Of a DNA stretch of 39,396 bases, positions 13,701 to 21,180 are shown one piece after another (the stretch's first letter is position 1; every line of letters begins with the position of its first letter). Below the pieces are notes generated by a model that was not told the origin of the DNA, searched no databases, and worked only from the letters and a program-made list of their open reading frames with translations. The translations under genes and the position numbers were made by a program. The stretch spans positions 1 to 39,396 of the IMG/VR virus record IMGVR_UViG_3300010391_000129, one strand, 5' to 3'. The stretch comes from a virus.

Positions 13701-14532
13701 TGAACTTTTTCATATTATTATCAATTGCTTTGGTTGTAAAAAGTGACTCTTGGCTAGGATCGGAAAGATCTAAGAGTTTAGCCCGATGATCAATGGCAAA
13801 GGGCCGAATGTCTTTACCATAACGGGCCACATTTTCTTTATTAAATGCACCATAAGTACCTTTACCTAAAACACTTTGCTTATTTGTACTATCAACAGCA
13901 CGATAAAGTATTCTGGGCTGTTGTCCCGGTATTTTCGCAAATCCTGATTGAAATAATGGCTTTAGAAGTTGTTTACCGGCTACTTGAACTCCTCTGGCAA
14001 TCACAGGAACCGCTGCGCCAAAAGCCGCACCTGTCGCTGCTCCCATCAATCCTTGTTTTCCTGCCTCTGTAAATTGTTGTCTAAAAGTTGGAGCTTCCCG
14101 TGCTTCTGACACTCCTCGTAATGCCCCGAATCCTCCTCCATATTTAGCACCCGTGATTGCACCTTGTCTTGCGAGTTGTCCAAGTCCAACCTTACCTGCT
14201 TGTCCGGCAAGTTGTCCACCTGCACCAAATGTAGCTAAGGTTATTGGTAATTCTGCTGCACCCGCAATATTTCCAAGTAATTGTTGTGGTGTTCTTGAAG
14301 TAGGAATTCTAGCTCCTGCTTGAAGAGAACGAGAAGGTATGTTTAAAAAATCTTGTGCGACAGTCTTAGCAAAACCTCCAACGGTCTTTGGTTTATCGGG
14401 AGCAAATTTAAACTGAGGAGGTTTCTCGACAAACCGTTGGGCAGTTCCTAGTTTCTGGGCAAACTTAGATCGCCAAAACTGATCTGCGGTATTTTGAAAC
14501 TTTTGTTTAAACTGAGTAAGAAGGTTTGGCAT
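10771..14532 (-). CDS. Large polyvalent / internal virion protein with ART-like and LPD38 domains
   Basis: A 1253-residue protein, the largest here. A Gly/Ala-rich hydrophobic N-terminal stretch (about 85-190) could insert in membranes. Residues about 207-330 (RILYRAVDSTNKQS, GKGTYGAF, VARYG) resemble an ADP-ribosyltransferase-like fold. Helical regions follow. Around 900-1075 (IPLPQGFRGLVIPVRSAIEH, LFTGSPIVPRS, LKYSPAKLQNFV) the pattern fits the large polyvalent protein domain LPD38. Such proteins are packaged and ejected with the DNA in podoviruses. The two helical proteins upstream are likely partners. ART activity is inferred from pattern only; no full R-S-E triad was verified. Confidence 0.75.
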   Translation of the reverse strand: MPNLLTQFKQKFQNTADQFWRSKFAQKLGTAQRFVEKPPQFKFAPDKPKTVGGFAKTVAQDFLNIPSRSLQAGARIPTSRTPQQLLGNIAGAAELPITLATFGAGGQLAGQAGKVGLGQLARQGAITGAKYGGGFGALRGVSEAREAPTFRQQFTEAGKQGLMGAATGAAFGAAVPVIARGVQVAGKQLLKPLFQSGFAKIPGQQPRILYRAVDSTNKQSVLGKGTYGAFNKENVARYGKDIRPFAIDHRAKLLDLSDPSQESLFTTKAIDNNMKKFMNYSRKFSEGEAIGRIKTEHAIGLGYQGIVGDDKAFGTVIFDSKLLRPLKVESGALTSERLLKTLRPTPGFESGKQGQGLLKEGFIRSGPESKKPVAAPPGSFEEAAQHVGSRVGPPAKGSKLVKSQEVLQELKQKLVDSFSPIEDTINAIEKKGKFVLLPTADPRLLRNRVLGSQGIASEMIKKNLEPTLKQIGPKNVELFDQYLAARQAIDVSKRGIKTGIDSAKAQRFLNELSPQFEQQAQQVTKHTQDVLRYMKDGQVISNDLYNTLIKRYPNYVPLNRVFEAIEQEGLRGFGKKAVGSLSSQNVIKSLKGSERQIESPLGSILQKTTEAAREVEVNGVARSIANLSKLPGFEDVIRSTPKSSNTTISAFINGKKQFFEVPREFAVAAKNLDQQSLDILTKTLAVPTRTARFGFTGGNLPFIITNFPRDQITTILTSKNVKQTSILNPFNWTRALFDTIKHKDSYDDFISAGGGWSTFYQVGRNQAQGTLKQLASPSNQKITNVIKHPSQWLAATEDLVSVAEEATRVQQFRGTRLALGGQPNVRVDPFAAPTRELLLAAKAGRENSVDFAKGGAYKNVLNSAFIYLNAGIQGTRTMARAIKTDPKGTALKLITTLYTPVALATLWNTATEQRRQAYADINDWERNTNLIILPPNPTKDEKGNYINALKIPLPQGFRGLVIPVRSAIEHLVKANPESIAQTLWDTIGEISPVDVSTPGSTISRLTPTALTPILEAFTNKKLFTGSPIVPRSKENLPPGMQSRYDTSAFIKKIGETLKYSPAKLQNFVSSYSGGVGLQVLNAIDKGMAAAGIIKPEEIGGRGIIEDIKRRLGRVSAGKLDEQLYQKTKQYREKSAVRTDQEKTAAESIYGELKQLPSDQWQPKLSQLKKDRVLNENIFNRVKDMQEADEVGLNAGERSVKFLPIKERALYIRDRLGEMDASEHRQYLADLKKKKILTEKTYDELIDLGYSLSE

Positions 14533-14549
14533 GTCATAAACTTCCCTAT

Positions 14550-15311
14550 TTATAGACTTTCAAATACTGATTTAGTTTTTGGTTTTGTTGTCTTTGCCTT
14601 AGCCTTAGCTCTCTCTTTTGCCCCTAAATATTTATCTTCATAAAATCTTTTTGATTCATTTACATCTTTAATTGTAAAACCGTCCCTTGGAATTCTAATT
14701 GCATCCTGCAAAATGTCAGAAACCCAGAATTCTTTCCCTTTCTCAGGCATAACTTCAGTCCAATACTGAGCGGCCTTAGCGTCCTTAAATCCTGCTTGTC
14801 TTTCCCGTTTTGTTAATCTGCCAAGTGAAATAGTTCCGCCCCCCTTACCTTTTGCTTTTGTTCCTTTGGTAACTTTCTTAGTAATCTTTTCACTATCGGC
14901 TTGTTCTTTGGCTAGTTCTTTATAAATCTTTAATGCCTCATCAATTTGATCCTCAATATCTCCTTGTCGCTGACGATACTTCCCTGCAATTCGTCTTGTT
15001 TCTTGATAACCGGTTCTTGCCGGGCCACCGGCAATTATTCTTTCACGAGCCAAGGGGTGTTCAATAAAAAGATTTGATTGTTGACCACCATAGCTTGTTG
15101 CCAGCTTTTGATCCATACTGGCAATTTGTGCAAGCTGACTTTCGTAGTTACTTTTAAGTCCTGCAAGTTGTGTGTCTTGTCCATAAGCTGCACCGGATAT
15201 TGCCTGCCGTCCTCCAATTGCTGCTGACTGTTGCATAGAAGCACTATCACCAAAAGGAAGATTTGATTTCTCCAATACGCTTGTTAAATCGTTGATTGAA
15301 AAATTCGCCAT
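14550..15311 (-). CDS. Putative ejection / internal virion protein
   Basis: A 253-residue Ala/Gln/Lys-rich protein. N-terminal half helical with Gln-rich repeats (ESQLAQIASMDQKLATSYGG), a coiled segment (RQRQGDIEDQIDEALKIYKE), a Lys/Gly stretch near 143-160, and a compact region with AAQYWTEVMPEKGKEFW. No enzyme motif. Its place just upstream of the polyvalent protein gene and its composition match podoviral ejection proteins (compare P22 gp7/gp20/gp16 by position). Name given by context. Confidence 0.6.
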   Translation of the reverse strand: MANFSINDLTSVLEKSNLPFGDSASMQQSAAIGGRQAISGAAYGQDTQLAGLKSNYESQLAQIASMDQKLATSYGGQQSNLFIEHPLARERIIAGGPARTGYQETRRIAGKYRQRQGDIEDQIDEALKIYKELAKEQADSEKITKKVTKGTKAKGKGGGTISLGRLTKRERQAGFKDAKAAQYWTEVMPEKGKEFWVSDILQDAIRIPRDGFTIKDVNESKRFYEDKYLGAKERAKAKAKTTKPKTKSVFESL

Positions 15312-15312
15312 A

Positions 15313-16002
15313 TTAAGTTAGTCCCGCTCCTGCTACAAATTTCTGATAGGCACGATCGCCCCTAAGATTAGATAGTTCTCCAGCTTCTTTTCTTCGTCTT
15401 TGTTCTGCTTCAAATTCATCCCGCCTTTGTTGTTCAGGTAAATCAAATTCTTTTCTTGCTTTCCCTACACCAGTTGTTTCAAGATATCTTGAAAGGTCTG
15501 TTTCAATACCTTGTTTCCTAACACCGATATCCTGTTCCAGTCTTGCCAAATTAACATCAGGAATACCAAACCCTGTAGGTTGTGCTTGTTGTGTAGGCGT
15601 TTCAAAGGCTGACTTTTGGTATAGCCCCCTTGCCAATGCATTAGAAACTATATCTTCTTTTCCCCGCTCCTCTTGTGTTGCAAGTGCTTGTCTGGCAACA
15701 CCCGTATCCTCACGCTTAAATCTTGCGCCCCGTTCGTAATCTTCACTTAATCTTGCAAGTGCTAAGTTTAAATCACCCCTAGATTCTTTAAGTATACGAT
15801 CGTAATACGGTCCTAATTCTCCATAAGCTTTTTGTGCTTCCGCTTCATAGTCAAAAGAAAAACTAGGTACCCCACCACCGCCACCACCTTCTCCACCATA
15901 TCCCACTGGCGCTTGGCCGCTATGCCCAAAGTAATCCCATAGTTCCTGTCTTTCACCTTGTGATAAGTTTTGTGGAATGTATGAACCAGGTGTAATTGCC
16001 AT
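15313..16002 (-). CDS. Putative internal virion / ejection protein with Gly-rich segment
   Basis: A 229-residue, highly charged, helix-rich protein. A Gly run (GYGGEGGGGGG) near residues 34-44 joins a short N-terminal part to a long Glu/Arg/Gln helical region (LALARLSEDYERGARFKRED, RRDEFEAEQRRRKEAGEL). One base separates it from the LamG gene upstream and one from the next gene downstream. No enzymatic motif; function inferred from position between tail and polyvalent proteins. Confidence 0.6.
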   Translation of the reverse strand: MAITPGSYIPQNLSQGERQELWDYFGHSGQAPVGYGGEGGGGGGVPSFSFDYEAEAQKAYGELGPYYDRILKESRGDLNLALARLSEDYERGARFKREDTGVARQALATQEERGKEDIVSNALARGLYQKSAFETPTQQAQPTGFGIPDVNLARLEQDIGVRKQGIETDLSRYLETTGVGKARKEFDLPEQQRRDEFEAEQRRRKEAGELSNLRGDRAYQKFVAGAGLT

Positions 16003-16003
16003 A

Positions 16004-16696
16004 TTAAATTAAACTCCCTGAAAAACTTCTACCCACAAAAGGAACATCAGTTGAGAATACGGGGGATCCAATTGCTGTTAAAGTTTGTGCATTAGTAGTC
16101 TCGTCTACATAACTATTATTTAATTTCCAATAACCAACAAGATTAGTTTCATTTCCTCTTAATTGTTTATTGTAAAAAGCGGCTATTTCTTGTGCTGTTC
16201 TGATATCATTCCAAAGACGGACATCCTCAGTTAATCCATCCAAAAAAAACTGTGCTACTCCACTATCTTTTTCAGCACCGATTATAAAATCCGTATCATT
16301 GTCGTGAATTGAGGTGTCTAATGAAGATCCAGTTCCATCCGCAACCCCATTCAAATAAAAAGCACAAGTCCCAGCACCAGCATTATAGGTAACGGCAGCA
16401 TGAGTCCACGTACTGGTAGAAAAAGCAGTGGTGCTAAACTTTGCGGTTTTGCTTGTACCATCATTAGATACAACAAAAGACAACTTACTATCAGTATGGA
16501 ATGCAAAACGGTAGGATCTTTTATTTAATCCCGAATCATATTTGGAAACAATATCATAAGGAGTAGCAGGAGCACTTTCTAACTTAATCCACGTTTCTAT
16601 TGATAAATCACTAAGAATAGACAGATTTGCATTATCTGCTCTTTGTGCGTATTGAGAACTTCCAGCTTCTAAATCTAACGAATGTGTATTTAACAT
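16004..16696 (-). CDS. LamG/concanavalin-A-like virion protein (receptor or glycan binding)
   Basis: A 230-residue protein that is nearly all one LamG-like jelly-roll: SLDLEAGSSQYAQRAD (start), LSIETWIKL (32-40), WTHAAVTYNAGAGTCAFYLN (central strands with the HAAVTY...FYLNG motif), FIIGAEKDSG, FFLDGLTEDVRLWNDIRTA (the conserved xGxIDDVRIxNRALS counterpart). Such domains bind glycans or proteins. In a virion operon it is likely a tail appendage or a receptor-binding accessory. Closely similar LamG proteins are frequent in Patescibacteria. Three bases from the fibre gene upstream. Confidence 0.8.
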   Translation of the reverse strand: MLNTHSLDLEAGSSQYAQRADNANLSILSDLSIETWIKLESAPATPYDIVSKYDSGLNKRSYRFAFHTDSKLSFVVSNDGTSKTAKFSTTAFSTSTWTHAAVTYNAGAGTCAFYLNGVADGTGSSLDTSIHDNDTDFIIGAEKDSGVAQFFLDGLTEDVRLWNDIRTAQEIAAFYNKQLRGNETNLVGYWKLNNSYVDETTNAQTLTAIGSPVFSTDVPFVGRSFSGSLI

Positions 16697-16699
16697 AGA

Positions 16700-17263
16700 T
16701 CAAGGCTGGCTGCACTCAAGGACAACCGTTAGGTCAACGCCAGCTACAGTTGATCCTACTTGGTCAATATCTAAGTCAAGATAATCACCTGCGGCAAGAG
16801 CGGTAGTATTAAAAGTAGTAGTATTACCAGAAGTAGCGGCAGCAGCAATAGTTGCCCGATTTGCTTGTGTTGACCAGATTGTTGAACCATTTTTATTAAG
16901 ATCTATTAATATTGCAGCCCCCGTGGGTGCGGTTCTAACAATTAACCAGCATTTAACAAGCGTTAATGCTTGAGGTGCTACATAACGTGGGCCAAAGTTC
17001 GTTCCAGTTACTAAATTACCTTCTACATACCATGCAAAAGCACGATTAACTGCAATTAATTTAGCATCAGTTCCATTATGTGCATGTCCTGTAGAAGTAT
17101 TAAAAGCTACTTTTGATTCGGCAATAGCGGCACCTGAGGAAATATTGGCATTAGAAATCGAGCCGTTAAATTCATTAACAATAGTATTAAAATTTCCGTT
17201 AAATTGTGCAGCTGTAGGAACTGTACCGTCTACAAATGATGTGCTTAAAGTTATACTACCCAT
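16700..17263 (-). CDS. Tail fibre/appendage-like protein
   Basis: A 187-residue protein. The N-terminus (FVDGTVPTAAQFNGNFNTI, ISNANISSGAAIAESKVAF, STGHAHNGTDAKLI) is the classic tail-fibre N-terminal pattern that leads into a trimeric shaft. The C-terminal half is beta-rich (LVKCWLIVRTAPTGAAILID, DLDIDQVGSTVAGVDLTVVL) like a small jelly-roll tip. It stands apart from the large spike at 24800..27802, so the virion may carry two appendage types. Confidence 0.75.
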   Translation of the reverse strand: MGSITLSTSFVDGTVPTAAQFNGNFNTIVNEFNGSISNANISSGAAIAESKVAFNTSTGHAHNGTDAKLIAVNRAFAWYVEGNLVTGTNFGPRYVAPQALTLVKCWLIVRTAPTGAAILIDLNKNGSTIWSTQANRATIAAAATSGNTTTFNTTALAAGDYLDLDIDQVGSTVAGVDLTVVLECSQP

Positions 17264-17294
17264 TTATTTCAAATTAACAATTATCATATATACG
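17264..17294 (-). promoter_or_regulatory. Intergenic TTGACG element before fibre gene
   Basis: TTGACG overlaps the TGA stop of the upstream gene and lies 29 bases before ATG at 17263, the same distance as in the three TTGACATTWA elements of the late operon. The second box is weaker (ATTGTTAA). Probably a diverged member of that element family. Confidence 0.4.
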
Positions 17295-18836
17295 TCAAGG
17301 TGTAACTGCCTTTCTTAATCCTCTAACACGGTAATGAATCGTAAAAGAACGAATCTTTAACTTAATTATTGACGATACTGCCTCAACTTTAATTTGCACT
17401 GTAGTGCCATCAGTATCTCCGCCGTAGTTTGAAAAAGGTATAGGCCATTTGACAAATCCGCCAGAGCCCAACTTATCTACTCCAAGTATCCAGTCAACGC
17501 CTAATTTTTTATTTCCTGTTCCCGACAAATTAATATCGGCAAGTTTTACATAGTAGAATCGGTCAATCGAAGCGTAATACTGAATATTATGATTACCAAT
17601 AACAGGTGCAAATTGATGAGAAAATCTGAATCGTTTTTCCTGATCGGGAGCTCCTAAGTCATAAATTTTAGATTCATATTTTGAGGTTATCGATTGGCCA
17701 TTATCACTTGTTCCAATCCATTCATAAACTTGTCCATTACCGGTTCTTGCATCAAAAAGAAAAAGTTTTTGATCGCCACTTTCTTGAAAAATAGTAGCTC
17801 GTGCAATATTCCAATTAGTAAACTTAGTCCAACCACCATGATCATCATTGGCTAAAGTATCCCAAACCAAAACTATTGAATTATAATCATCAACACCATT
17901 AGGGATAAAAAACATAACAAATTTATCAATATAGACTGATGACGATTTACGAATTTGCACACGATTTAATCCTGCAATTGTTGCTTGGATACTGGCGGAA
18001 CGTAATCCTCCAAACGGTGTATCCTCAACGGTTCTATAAAGCGAGCGGATATTTCCTTCTAAATCAACAACCCATACATCATTTTTAACCTGAATTATTG
18101 CTTCATGTGAAGCACAACCAAACTCATAGGTTAATCCCGTTAAAACAAAGTTTGATGAGGACGTCCCCGTTACATACCACCATGATCGTTCCTTCCCTAC
18201 AAAAAGACGCCCTGTAGCCCCACCAACTCCTTTTAAGCCAACCCCTTTTGAATAGTCACCTAAATTGACGTTGATAAAATCAGAGCCTCCATAAGTCTCA
18301 GGATCAGCCGCATTTGAAAAATAAAGTCTATCAGGTGTTGCACTAACTCCAATTACCCAAAGAAAGTTACGCCACCATTCAAGTGCAGTACCAATAGGAA
18401 TCGCGGCAATTGTAGTTATTGCACTACCACTGTACTTGATAGCAAGATCAGTCCCATTAACACCATAAATATTGTCATTAGCTTGAACAAAATTCCAAGT
18501 TAAATTTGTTGTTCTTGATCCGCCACCTGAAACATCCGTCCAAGTAACACCATCGTCAGAATGCTGAAACTTAGCGGCATTTGCCGCACCATTTGTAACT
18601 CTCAGTAATTTTTTAGTACCATTTGCTTTATAAAGAACAGTTGCACCCAAGTTAGTTTGTGCAGGTGAAGCACCACGGGCGGTTAAGCCTTTACGCATTT
18701 CTATTTCACCGGAATTTCTAATTATGAAATTCTCTACATTTTGACCATAAAAATTAGGAATGACTTGTCCGTCGTCTCTATCGATCATTGAAAAAAACTT
18801 GGAGTGTTCAAAAGAGCGGAGCGGATTTACTAACAC
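17295..18836 (-). CDS. P22 gp10-like tail hub / DNA stabilisation protein
   Basis: A 513-residue beta-rich protein with propeller-like repeats. Typical segments: EIEMRKGLTARG near the start, LEWWRNFLWVIGVSATPDRL followed by YFSNAADPETYGGSDFINV, and later WVVDLEGNIRSLY and FGGLRSASIQ. This pattern (RVYFSDAGDPETW type) is seen in podoviral head-completion or tail hub proteins placed after the adaptor. Start is GTG, one base past the stop of the 58-residue gene; an ATG at codon 17 would cut residues that look native, so GTG is preferred. Confidence 0.75.
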   Translation of the reverse strand: MLVNPLRSFEHSKFFSMIDRDDGQVIPNFYGQNVENFIIRNSGEIEMRKGLTARGASPAQTNLGATVLYKANGTKKLLRVTNGAANAAKFQHSDDGVTWTDVSGGGSRTTNLTWNFVQANDNIYGVNGTDLAIKYSGSAITTIAAIPIGTALEWWRNFLWVIGVSATPDRLYFSNAADPETYGGSDFINVNLGDYSKGVGLKGVGGATGRLFVGKERSWWYVTGTSSSNFVLTGLTYEFGCASHEAIIQVKNDVWVVDLEGNIRSLYRTVEDTPFGGLRSASIQATIAGLNRVQIRKSSSVYIDKFVMFFIPNGVDDYNSIVLVWDTLANDDHGGWTKFTNWNIARATIFQESGDQKLFLFDARTGNGQVYEWIGTSDNGQSITSKYESKIYDLGAPDQEKRFRFSHQFAPVIGNHNIQYYASIDRFYYVKLADINLSGTGNKKLGVDWILGVDKLGSGGFVKWPIPFSNYGGDTDGTTVQIKVEAVSSIIKLKIRSFTIHYRVRGLRKAVTP

Positions 18837-18837
18837 G

Positions 18838-19014
18838 TCAATAATTCGGGTACGACTCTAAGTCGTCCAAAATTTTCTCCTTATCTTCAGTCGGACAACT
18901 TTGACCATCAAGCCAACTTGATATTGCACCATAAAAATCTTCCCGATTCTTTGTCGGATCAGCAATTAAATTATCTATCTTATTTGCAATTTGTGTTCTT
19001 GTCGGTATTGCCAT
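18838..19014 (-). CDS. 58-residue hypothetical protein between adaptor and tail hub
   Basis: ATG at 19014 overlapping the TGA of the adaptor gene (TGATG), stop at 18838-18840 just before the GTG of the next gene. Acidic helical peptide (TQIANKIDNLIADPTKNRED, CPTEDKEKILDDLESYP). Tight coupling on both sides indicates a real gene, perhaps a small head-completion or chaperone protein. Confidence 0.65.
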   Translation of the reverse strand: MAIPTRTQIANKIDNLIADPTKNREDFYGAISSWLDGQSCPTEDKEKILDDLESYPNY

Positions 19015-19742
19015 CAAAATCGCATAGGATCGCCTACCAGCGGACTATTTGCCGATATTTCAACTGCATTAATACCATCGTTTTCTGTCATTTCACTTTC
19101 AGCTGCAATAGCAACCTCTTCAAGTTCCCGTAGGAACTTACGTTCGGTAATTTCACCTTGAGAATAATCCTCGTTTGTAGCCTCAATCGCTTTAGCCTGG
19201 ACATAATTAACAACCGGATATTGAAATCTGTAAGGAATGTCAATTACATCAGTCCCTGCCGTTAACTGATATGGTCGTTGTACGAAATCAATATATGCAA
19301 TTGCTCCTGCTTCTGGCGGTACAGGGATAATTCCGATAGACCCGCCTTGTATATAGTAAAGCGGTTCGGTTTTAGAACGATACGAAGTTGAAACATTATC
19401 GATATTATCCCAAAAAGCCTTAGTCCTCATTCTTTTTGCTTTGTTTCTTGTATCACCACTAGCACCATACTTAATGGCGACCTCAATTATTCCACCGAAT
19501 CTTGGAATTGATCCTGTTATAGAATGTTCAAGTGTGCTTTGTGTAAGTGATATTGTTCCGGCAACACCAAAAAGTTCTTCTTTTGTTTGTTGATTTGTAT
19601 TGGCAAGTGCTTGATAAGTTCTTTGATAAGCATAAGAAATCCAAGGAAGATAAGTAGCGGTTGAAATACCGGGTGTTGCGAGTCTTGCTTCTACGTCGGT
19701 GATTATATCGGAAGCAGTAACTGACGGGTTATTGGAACTCAT
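19014..19742 (-). CDS. Head-to-tail adaptor protein (podoviral gp4-like)
   Basis: A 242-residue protein. N-terminal helices (ASDIITDVEARLATPGIS, YLPWISYAYQRTYQALA), a beta section in the middle (GGSIGIIPVPPEAGAIAYID), and a C-terminal helical part after VIDIPYRFQYPVVNYVQAKA. The 'xVIDIPxRFxxxVVxY...A' pattern is common in podoviral adaptor/connector proteins that dock on the portal. Gene order (before the gp10-like hub) agrees. Fold assignment is by pattern and synteny. Confidence 0.65.
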   Translation of the reverse strand: MSSNNPSVTASDIITDVEARLATPGISTATYLPWISYAYQRTYQALANTNQQTKEELFGVAGTISLTQSTLEHSITGSIPRFGGIIEVAIKYGASGDTRNKAKRMRTKAFWDNIDNVSTSYRSKTEPLYYIQGGSIGIIPVPPEAGAIAYIDFVQRPYQLTAGTDVIDIPYRFQYPVVNYVQAKAIEATNEDYSQGEITERKFLRELEEVAIAAESEMTENDGINAVEISANSPLVGDPMRF

Positions 19743-19776
19743 GACTTTAGCTTATTAAAAATTAGCTAAATGTCAA
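19743..19776 (-). promoter_or_regulatory. Late intergenic element TTGACATTTA-N7-TTTAATAA
   Basis: Minus strand: TTGACA at 19771-19776, 11 bases, TTTAATAA, 9 bases, ATG at 19742. An inverted repeat TTAGCT (19747-19752) / AGCTAA (19764-19769) lies inside. The same two boxes at the same spacing occur before 20154 and 30725. Confidence 0.55.
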
Positions 19777-20154
19777 TTATTGTCCTTCTTTAACAATGAG
19801 GCGAAGTTCTCTTGCGGGATTCTGATTTGTTGGGGCTGCTGCCGTACCTGATCTAATTCTTATAAATCTAAGCGGTGCTATAGCAGCAGCATGAGCGGCT
19901 GTCGGCGTAACAACACGATTTGCGGCAACTGTCCAATTAACTTCAGTTCCTCCTGAATCATAAACATCATCCCAATCTTCTGTTGATTCAGCGGATGTTG
20001 CTGATCTTTCGGCCTTACACTGGAAAGTAATTACTGTTCCCGCCCATCCTTCAGGCATTTCAATTGCAACTAAGCCATGACTACCAAGGTCAATTGCACC
20101 GGAAAGTGCTTGATTAGGGGGAATTTGTACACCAAGAACTGAACTTTTTGCCAT
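19777..20154 (-). CDS. Virion protein, IDLGxxxLVAIxMP family (possible decoration protein)
   Basis: A 125-residue beta-rich protein. It begins VQIPPNQALSGAIDLGSHGL and VAIEMPEGWAGTVITFQCKA, and ends with PLRFIRIRSGTAAAPTNQNP. This 'L(S)GAIDLG..LVAI.MP..W....LTFQ ... IRSGTA..P..Q' pattern is widespread in tailed phages among head and tail genes, usually unnamed. A capsid decoration or fibre role is possible. No enzyme motif. Confidence 0.65.
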   Translation of the reverse strand: MAKSSVLGVQIPPNQALSGAIDLGSHGLVAIEMPEGWAGTVITFQCKAERSATSAESTEDWDDVYDSGGTEVNWTVAANRVVTPTAAHAAAIAPLRFIRIRSGTAAAPTNQNPARELRLIVKEGQ

Positions 20155-20189
20155 TTATTTTATGTTATTAAATTCTCACTTAATGTCAA
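20155..20189 (-). promoter_or_regulatory. Late intergenic element TTGACATTAA-N7-TTTAATAA
   Basis: Minus strand: TTGACA at 20184-20189, 11 bases, TTTAATAA, 10 bases, ATG at 20154. Matches the elements before 19742 and 30725 in both boxes and spacing. Confidence 0.55.
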
Positions 20190-20192
20190 GTC

Positions 20193-20891
20193 TTATACTT
20201 GCTTAATACTGTGTACACCATTGTTATTATATTTTTCACCCAAAGTAATAAGTTCAAATTGACTAGCCCGATAGTTTTCTAAACAAACTGGCTTATATCC
20301 TGCTTTACGAATTCTTGTATAAAAATCGACATCTAATCCTCCGTAAACGTACGGGTCAAGAACCTTATCAATTTGTTTAGTTTCTTCATTGTAAATTTCA
20401 CGGGGTTCAATTGCCTCGAAGTCCGTAACTGATTTTCCATTGGCAACGTATCTTTTTTTGTTTTTATACCGATGATCGGTACGGAAGTATGGTCGCCCCA
20501 AAGTTTCAAAGACCTCGCGCTTAATAGCAATGAGCCCGAGGCCCGACCATAAGATCTCGCCTTCTTCATTTACATGCATGATACCATGAGTCATACCATT
20601 GCGATCATTATAGTTGACAATTGTAATTGGGTTGTCTGCCGTTGCCACAGCAACAAAGGTTTGTGAATCAGCATACATATCCTCCTCAACTATCATAATC
20701 TTTGAAACTGATTTATCAGCCATTGCCGCCTCAACTACAAAATTATGACAATCGGGAATGGGTAAATTATGAGAAGCAAAATATTTAGTTGCAACTCCTA
20801 AAGAATTCAAGGCTTGCATGCCTTCTATTACAGATTGCATACAACGTGAGAAAACAAGTCCCCTAGATGGAAGACATATGGCGGTAAGCAT
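20193..20891 (-). CDS. Glycosyltransferase-like protein inside the structural operon
   Basis: A 232-residue protein of GT-A type. IMIVEEDMYADSQTF holds an acidic E-E-D in place of DxD; GLGLIAIKREVFETLG and GGLDVDFYTRIRKAGYKPVC match the acceptor-side strand and the D-x-D-F...G segment of family 2 enzymes. Start of protein MLTAICLPSRGLVF is the usual first strand (S/T-R-G). It lies between small basic virion genes and a likely decoration protein on the late strand, so its target may be a virion protein or the host surface late in infection. ATG overlaps the TAA before it (TAATG). Confidence 0.75.
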   Translation of the reverse strand: MLTAICLPSRGLVFSRCMQSVIEGMQALNSLGVATKYFASHNLPIPDCHNFVVEAAMADKSVSKIMIVEEDMYADSQTFVAVATADNPITIVNYNDRNGMTHGIMHVNEEGEILWSGLGLIAIKREVFETLGRPYFRTDHRYKNKKRYVANGKSVTDFEAIEPREIYNEETKQIDKVLDPYVYGGLDVDFYTRIRKAGYKPVCLENYRASQFELITLGEKYNNNGVHSIKQV

Positions 20892-21055
20892 TAATATTCA
20901 CTTAATAGTTTTTGCCGTTCTTTAAGAACTCTTGGTAAATCAGCTATCGTTCCTCGCCTTATAGATTTTACAGGTTTAAGTGATTTCTTTTTTTTAGTAA
21001 ACATATTTTTAATAGTCCCCGCTGTATCACGTATAGTTGTTCCCCTATATGACAT
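20891..21055 (-). CDS. 54-residue basic protein with GTTIRDTAGTI N-terminus
   Basis: ATG at 21055. Lys/Arg-rich (NMFTKKKKSLKPVKSIRRGT). Its first residues, MSYRGTTIRDTAGTI, match MPYKKIGTTIRNAAGTI of the protein at 21181..21525, so the two share an N-terminal module. One of four short basic proteins downstream of the capsid, which could bind DNA in the head. Stop overlaps the glycosyltransferase start. Confidence 0.65.
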   Translation of the reverse strand: MSYRGTTIRDTAGTIKNMFTKKKKSLKPVKSIRRGTIADLPRVLKERQKLLSEY

Positions 21056-21072
21056 TTATTATCACCAGCTTT

Positions 21073-21174
21073 CTAATATTTACCTCTCATAGCCATCTTG
21101 TGCCCTTTTTTAGTACCTCTAAGTTTCTTTGGTACTTTAGATGTCTTACCTTTGTATGATCCTTTATGTGGAAT
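21073..21174 (-). CDS. 33-residue very basic peptide, probable ATT start
   Basis: The open frame has no ATG, GTG or TTG until its 27th codon. It has ATT at 21174 preceded by GGCGGTGATGTAAT. The gene before it starts with ATG preceded by GGCGGTGAGACAAG, so ATT sits exactly where ATG stands in that copy, and the following codons are alike (CCACAT versus CCATAT). The product is Lys/Gly-rich (HKGSYKGKTSKVPKKLRG). ATT start is the favoured reading; the frame also continues from 21181..21525 past its TGA. Confidence 0.45.
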   Translation of the reverse strand: MPHKGSYKGKTSKVPKKLRGTKKGHKMAMRGKY

Positions 21175-21180
21175 ATTACA

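Noticed and set aside
18786-18836. Internal ATG (codon 17) as start of the gp10-like protein
   Set aside because: GTG lies one base after the preceding stop, in keeping with coupling, and the first 16 residues look like native sequence.
19747-19769. TTAGCT/AGCTAA hairpin as a terminator
   Set aside because: No T run after it on the minus strand; it lies inside the repeated late element.
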